The notes beneath the pieces were generated by a model that made no database searches, was not told where the DNA came from, and saw only the letters and a list, made by a program, of their open reading frames with translations. Source: an uncultured Flavobacteriaceae bacterium (GTDB lineage Bacteria > Bacteroidota > Bacteroidia > Flavobacteriales > Flavobacteriaceae). Taken from it: a DNA stretch of 64,000 nt. A program made the position numbers and the translations under genes. The stretch covers positions 1 through 64,000 of the forward strand of contig CANMSB010000024.1 of NCBI GenBank assembly GCA_947500445.1, in the 5' to 3' direction. Of the stretch, positions 61,423 to 64,000 are shown piece after piece. Each line of letters opens with the position of its first letter. Position 1 is the stretch's first letter.

Positions 61423-64000
61423 ATGACCGCCAAACCACTTTTTCGCCTCACCTTACTTGCATTTTTATTTTTTGGTTGCCAGGATAAAACGGAAACCATT
61501 GGAGAGCAGCTCGACAATCTCAATAAATACAAGGAGTACGTAAGCCAAGTGTCCCATGGTATCATTTCCGCGCAGAGCGATGTACGGGTGGTACTTACCG
61601 AACCGGTGGCCAATTGGAATGCGGGACAGGAGCTCGACGGTGATTTTATGAGCTCCTCCCCAAAGGTAAAAGGCAAGGTGGTCGCCTTGGATAACAGGAC
61701 CATCTCGTTCGAACCTGAAAAAGGCTTTGATCAAAATACGGAATACGAGTTTACGGTAGCGCTGGAGGAATTTATAGCCGATATGCCCGGCGAACTGCAA
61801 ACGCTTTCTTTCAAGGTACAGACCATCAAACAGGAATTCAACATTTACACCGACGCCCTTCAATCGTATTCCAAACAGTATCAATACCTTAACGGTCAGG
61901 TGAAAACGGCCGATATGCTTCCCTTGGAAACGGCAAAAAAATTGATCAAGGCAAGACGTAACGGAAAAAAGGTAAAACTCCAGTTTGATGGGGCCGTTAA
62001 ATTGGGCAATCAATTTACGTTCAAAATAGACAGTATTCAGCGTTTCGAAGAGGATTCCCAACTGGAGCTGGAATGGGACGGCACTTCTTTCGACATCGAT
62101 AACAAAGGCAAAAATAGTATTCTTATCCCGGGAAAAAATAATTTTACCGTTTTGAGTACCACGGTAGAAACGACCGATCGCCCCGTGGTGCTGGTCAACT
62201 TTTCCGACCCGGTAAAAAAAGGCCAGAATTTTAAGGGACTGATCGTACTGCAAGGCGACGACTCGCCCAAGTATAAGGTATCGGGAAATACCCTTAGGGT
62301 GTACCCCTCAAAAGAACTTCTTGGTACGGTCGATCTGGAAGTTTTTGAGGGCGTGCAGAGTACCGATGGGGTGAAGTTGCGAAACAAGTATACCGAACGT
62401 ATCGCTTTTGAACAATTGAAGCCACAGGTACGTTTGTTATCGAACGGTACCATACTGCCCTCATCGAGCAACCTAAAGATCAATTTTGAAACGGTCAACC
62501 TAAAATCGGTGCGTGTGGCGGTATACCGCATTTACGAAAACAACGTGCTACAATTTTTGCAGGCCAACAATTTGGGCGGGAATGGCAATTTAATGGCCGT
62601 GGCACGGCCCATTGCCAAAACACGCATAAAGCTCCAAAACAACTTGTCCAATACCGTTAGCAAGTGGTCCGCCAGTGCGTTGGACCTAAAAGCGTTGATT
62701 ACTCCGGAACCCGGCGCCATTTACAGGGTCGAATTCGAATTTGGCCCCAGCGATAGCGCCTACGGTTGTAGTTCGACCAATTTTGAAGTCGAGGAGGAAG
62801 AAAACGAAACCGATTTTGATGAGGAAGAAGAGGACAGCGCTTGGGACGGTGTTGAAGGCTATTACTACAACGATTACTATTATGATTACGATTGGAACGA
62901 GCGTGAGAACCCTTGTGACAAATCCTATTATTACGATAAAAAGATAGGAACCAACGTATTGGCCTCAGATCTCGGGGTAACCGTAAAGCGGGGCATCAAC
63001 AAAAGCTACTTCGTCGCCGTGACCGACTTGCTGAATACCAACCCGATCGCAGGCGCAAAGGTGACCTTTTACAATTTTCAGCAACAGGAAATGGCGACCC
63101 TGGTTACCGATGTGGACGGTACTACCATGTACGACGCCGACAAATTGGCTTTTTTCGCCGTGGTATCCAGCAACGGACAAAAAACCTATGTGAAGCTTAA
63201 TGATGGTAATGCGTTGTCGGTCAGTAAATTTCGGGTCTCCGGTGTACAACTTAAAAAAGGCCTGAAAGGGTTCATTTTTGCCGAGCGCGGTGTTTGGCGA
63301 CCGGGAGACCAAGTTTTTCTATCGTTCATGCTAAACGATAAGGCCAACGATATTCCGGAAGACCATCCGGTAAAATTAGAATTGATCGACCCTTACAACA
63401 AGGTGGTGGTCCGGGAAATCAGAACTGGAAGTGTCTCCAATTTTTACCAATTTAATATAAAGACCGATGAAAATGCGCCCACCGGAAACTGGTTGGCCAA
63501 AGTATCCGTCGGAGGGGCCTCTTTTACAAAATCGATCAAAATAGAAACCATTAAGCCGAACCGTTTGAAAATCAAAACGGACTTTGCCGCTGAAGTCTTG
63601 AACGGGGCGGCCCCTATTGCCGGTACGATGGAAGTAAAATGGTTGCACGGCGCCATCGCCAAAAATTTGAAGGCCGATGTCACGGCCAAGTTCAACACCA
63701 CCCAAACGGAGTTCAAATCCTTTCCCGGATATGTGTTCGACGATCCTACCCGTAACTTTTCTTCAGAAGATCAGGTGGTTTTTGATGGTAGGGTCGATGA
63801 AGAAGGAAAGACCACTTTTAAAATGACACCACAGTTGAGCAGCGAGTCCCCGGGAATGTTAAAGGCGGCCTTTGTGACCAAAGTATATGAAAACGGGGGC
63901 GATTTTAGTACCGATGTGTTCACAAAACCCTATTCCCCCTACGATACCTATGTAGGGCTAAACGTGCCAAAAGGCGATAAGGCAAGAGGCATGTTGCTGA
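61423..64000 (+). CDS. Alpha-2-macroglobulin family lipoprotein (partial, 3' end outside window)
   Basis: An open frame from the ATG at 61423 to the window edge, 859 codons without a stop. The start is a lipoprotein signal (MTAKPLFRLTLLAFLFFGC). The body shows the bacterial macroglobulin plan of successive beta-sandwich domains: KGKVVALDNRTISFEPEKG, DTGEE-free linker regions, and an MG2-like block GFIFAERGVWRPGDQVFLSF near residues 613-632, followed by APTGNWLAKVSVGG. The region near 62790-62945 encodes an acidic and tyrosine-rich insert. Such proteins trap or block proteases at the envelope. The thioester region, if present, lies outside the window. Confidence 0.88.
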   Translation, partial: MTAKPLFRLTLLAFLFFGCQDKTETIGEQLDNLNKYKEYVSQVSHGIISAQSDVRVVLTEPVANWNAGQELDGDFMSSSPKVKGKVVALDNRTISFEPEKGFDQNTEYEFTVALEEFIADMPGELQTLSFKVQTIKQEFNIYTDALQSYSKQYQYLNGQVKTADMLPLETAKKLIKARRNGKKVKLQFDGAVKLGNQFTFKIDSIQRFEEDSQLELEWDGTSFDIDNKGKNSILIPGKNNFTVLSTTVETTDRPVVLVNFSDPVKKGQNFKGLIVLQGDDSPKYKVSGNTLRVYPSKELLGTVDLEVFEGVQSTDGVKLRNKYTERIAFEQLKPQVRLLSNGTILPSSSNLKINFETVNLKSVRVAVYRIYENNVLQFLQANNLGGNGNLMAVARPIAKTRIKLQNNLSNTVSKWSASALDLKALITPEPGAIYRVEFEFGPSDSAYGCSSTNFEVEEEENETDFDEEEEDSAWDGVEGYYYNDYYYDYDWNERENPCDKSYYYDKKIGTNVLASDLGVTVKRGINKSYFVAVTDLLNTNPIAGAKVTFYNFQQQEMATLVTDVDGTTMYDADKLAFFAVVSSNGQKTYVKLNDGNALSVSKFRVSGVQLKKGLKGFIFAERGVWRPGDQVFLSFMLNDKANDIPEDHPVKLELIDPYNKVVVREIRTGSVSNFYQFNIKTDENAPTGNWLAKVSVGGASFTKSIKIETIKPNRLKIKTDFAAEVLNGAAPIAGTMEVKWLHGAIAKNLKADVTAKFNTTQTEFKSFPGYVFDDPTRNFSSEDQVVFDGRVDEEGKTTFKMTPQLSSESPGMLKAAFVTKVYENGGDFSTDVFTKPYSPYDTYVGLNVPKGDKARGMLL

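Noticed and set aside
61465-62253. Minus-strand open frame of 262 codons
   Set aside because: Antisense to the macroglobulin-like gene, which is open across the whole region with a lipoprotein signal.

Overview
The window reads as a chromosome segment of a marine-type member of the Flavobacteriaceae (Bacteroidota). The basis is: a type IX secretion (T9SS) sorting domain at the C-terminus of the 1222-residue protein at 49274-52942; promoters of the Bacteroidota type (TAnnTTTG near -7, TTG near -33); an OmpA protein with thrombospondin type 3 repeats; AddAB-like recombination nucleases; a complete moxR-DUF58-batABCDE operon; and an IPExxxVDY-family gene between rnc and pyk. Genus cannot be fixed from sequence alone. 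Most of the DNA is ordinary, densely coding core genome.

Layout. 0-3.5 kb: tail of a membrane protein, a kelch lipoprotein, a PpiC-type isomerase, a lone response regulator and an SDR. 3.5-12.1 kb (minus): AddB-like nuclease, OmpA with its own textbook promoter, Kbl and AddA-like helicase-nuclease. 12.3-15.0 kb: superoxide dismutase, then a 2 kb gene-free stretch. 15.0-19.5 kb (minus): purine genes purN and purF, with RNase HI and a PfkB kinase between them. 19.7-24.2 kb (plus): acpP, fabF, rnc, an IPExxxVDY gene and pyk. 24.2-28.0 kb: PAS protein, cupredoxin, dinB divergent from an NAD-binding protein, and a CYTH protein. 28.05-28.8 kb: degraded DNA with inverted repeats. 28.8-35 kb (minus): pheS with a small companion gene, then two SulP transporters flanking a beta-carbonic anhydrase. 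35-44.4 kb (minus): the Bat operon. 44.5-48.4 kb: AKR, SDR, AlbA_2-type protein, fructokinase. 48.5-55 kb: a lipoprotein, the T9SS cargo, a PPP-type phosphatase and an acyl-ACP desaturase. 55-61 kb: a helix-hairpin-helix membrane protein with an OmpA-like partner, an ALDH7-type dehydrogenase, an operon of 3-hydroxyanthranilate dioxygenase, DUF1304 and an NTF2-like protein, and a CAP lipoprotein. From 61.4 kb to the end: a large alpha-2-macroglobulin-like lipoprotein cut by the window edge.

The most unusual item is the stretch between the superoxide dismutase gene and purF. It holds four copies of an about 75-nt unit. Read on the minus strand, each copy has a Bacteroidota -7 box, an almost invariant body of about 38 nt, and an intrinsic terminator hairpin. 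Base changes between the hairpins keep pairing on the minus strand (U-A, U-G, C-G to U-A) but make C-A mismatches on the plus strand. Two copies also share a 15-nt upstream motif at the same distance from the promoter. I read this as a tandem array of independently transcribed small RNAs that I cannot assign to a named family. MITE-like inverted-repeat elements lie among them. Secondary candidates are a structured plus-strand RNA near 56.8 kb, a 37-codon membrane peptide in the SulP/carbonic anhydrase cluster, and back-to-back leaderless promoters between dinB and its neighbour.
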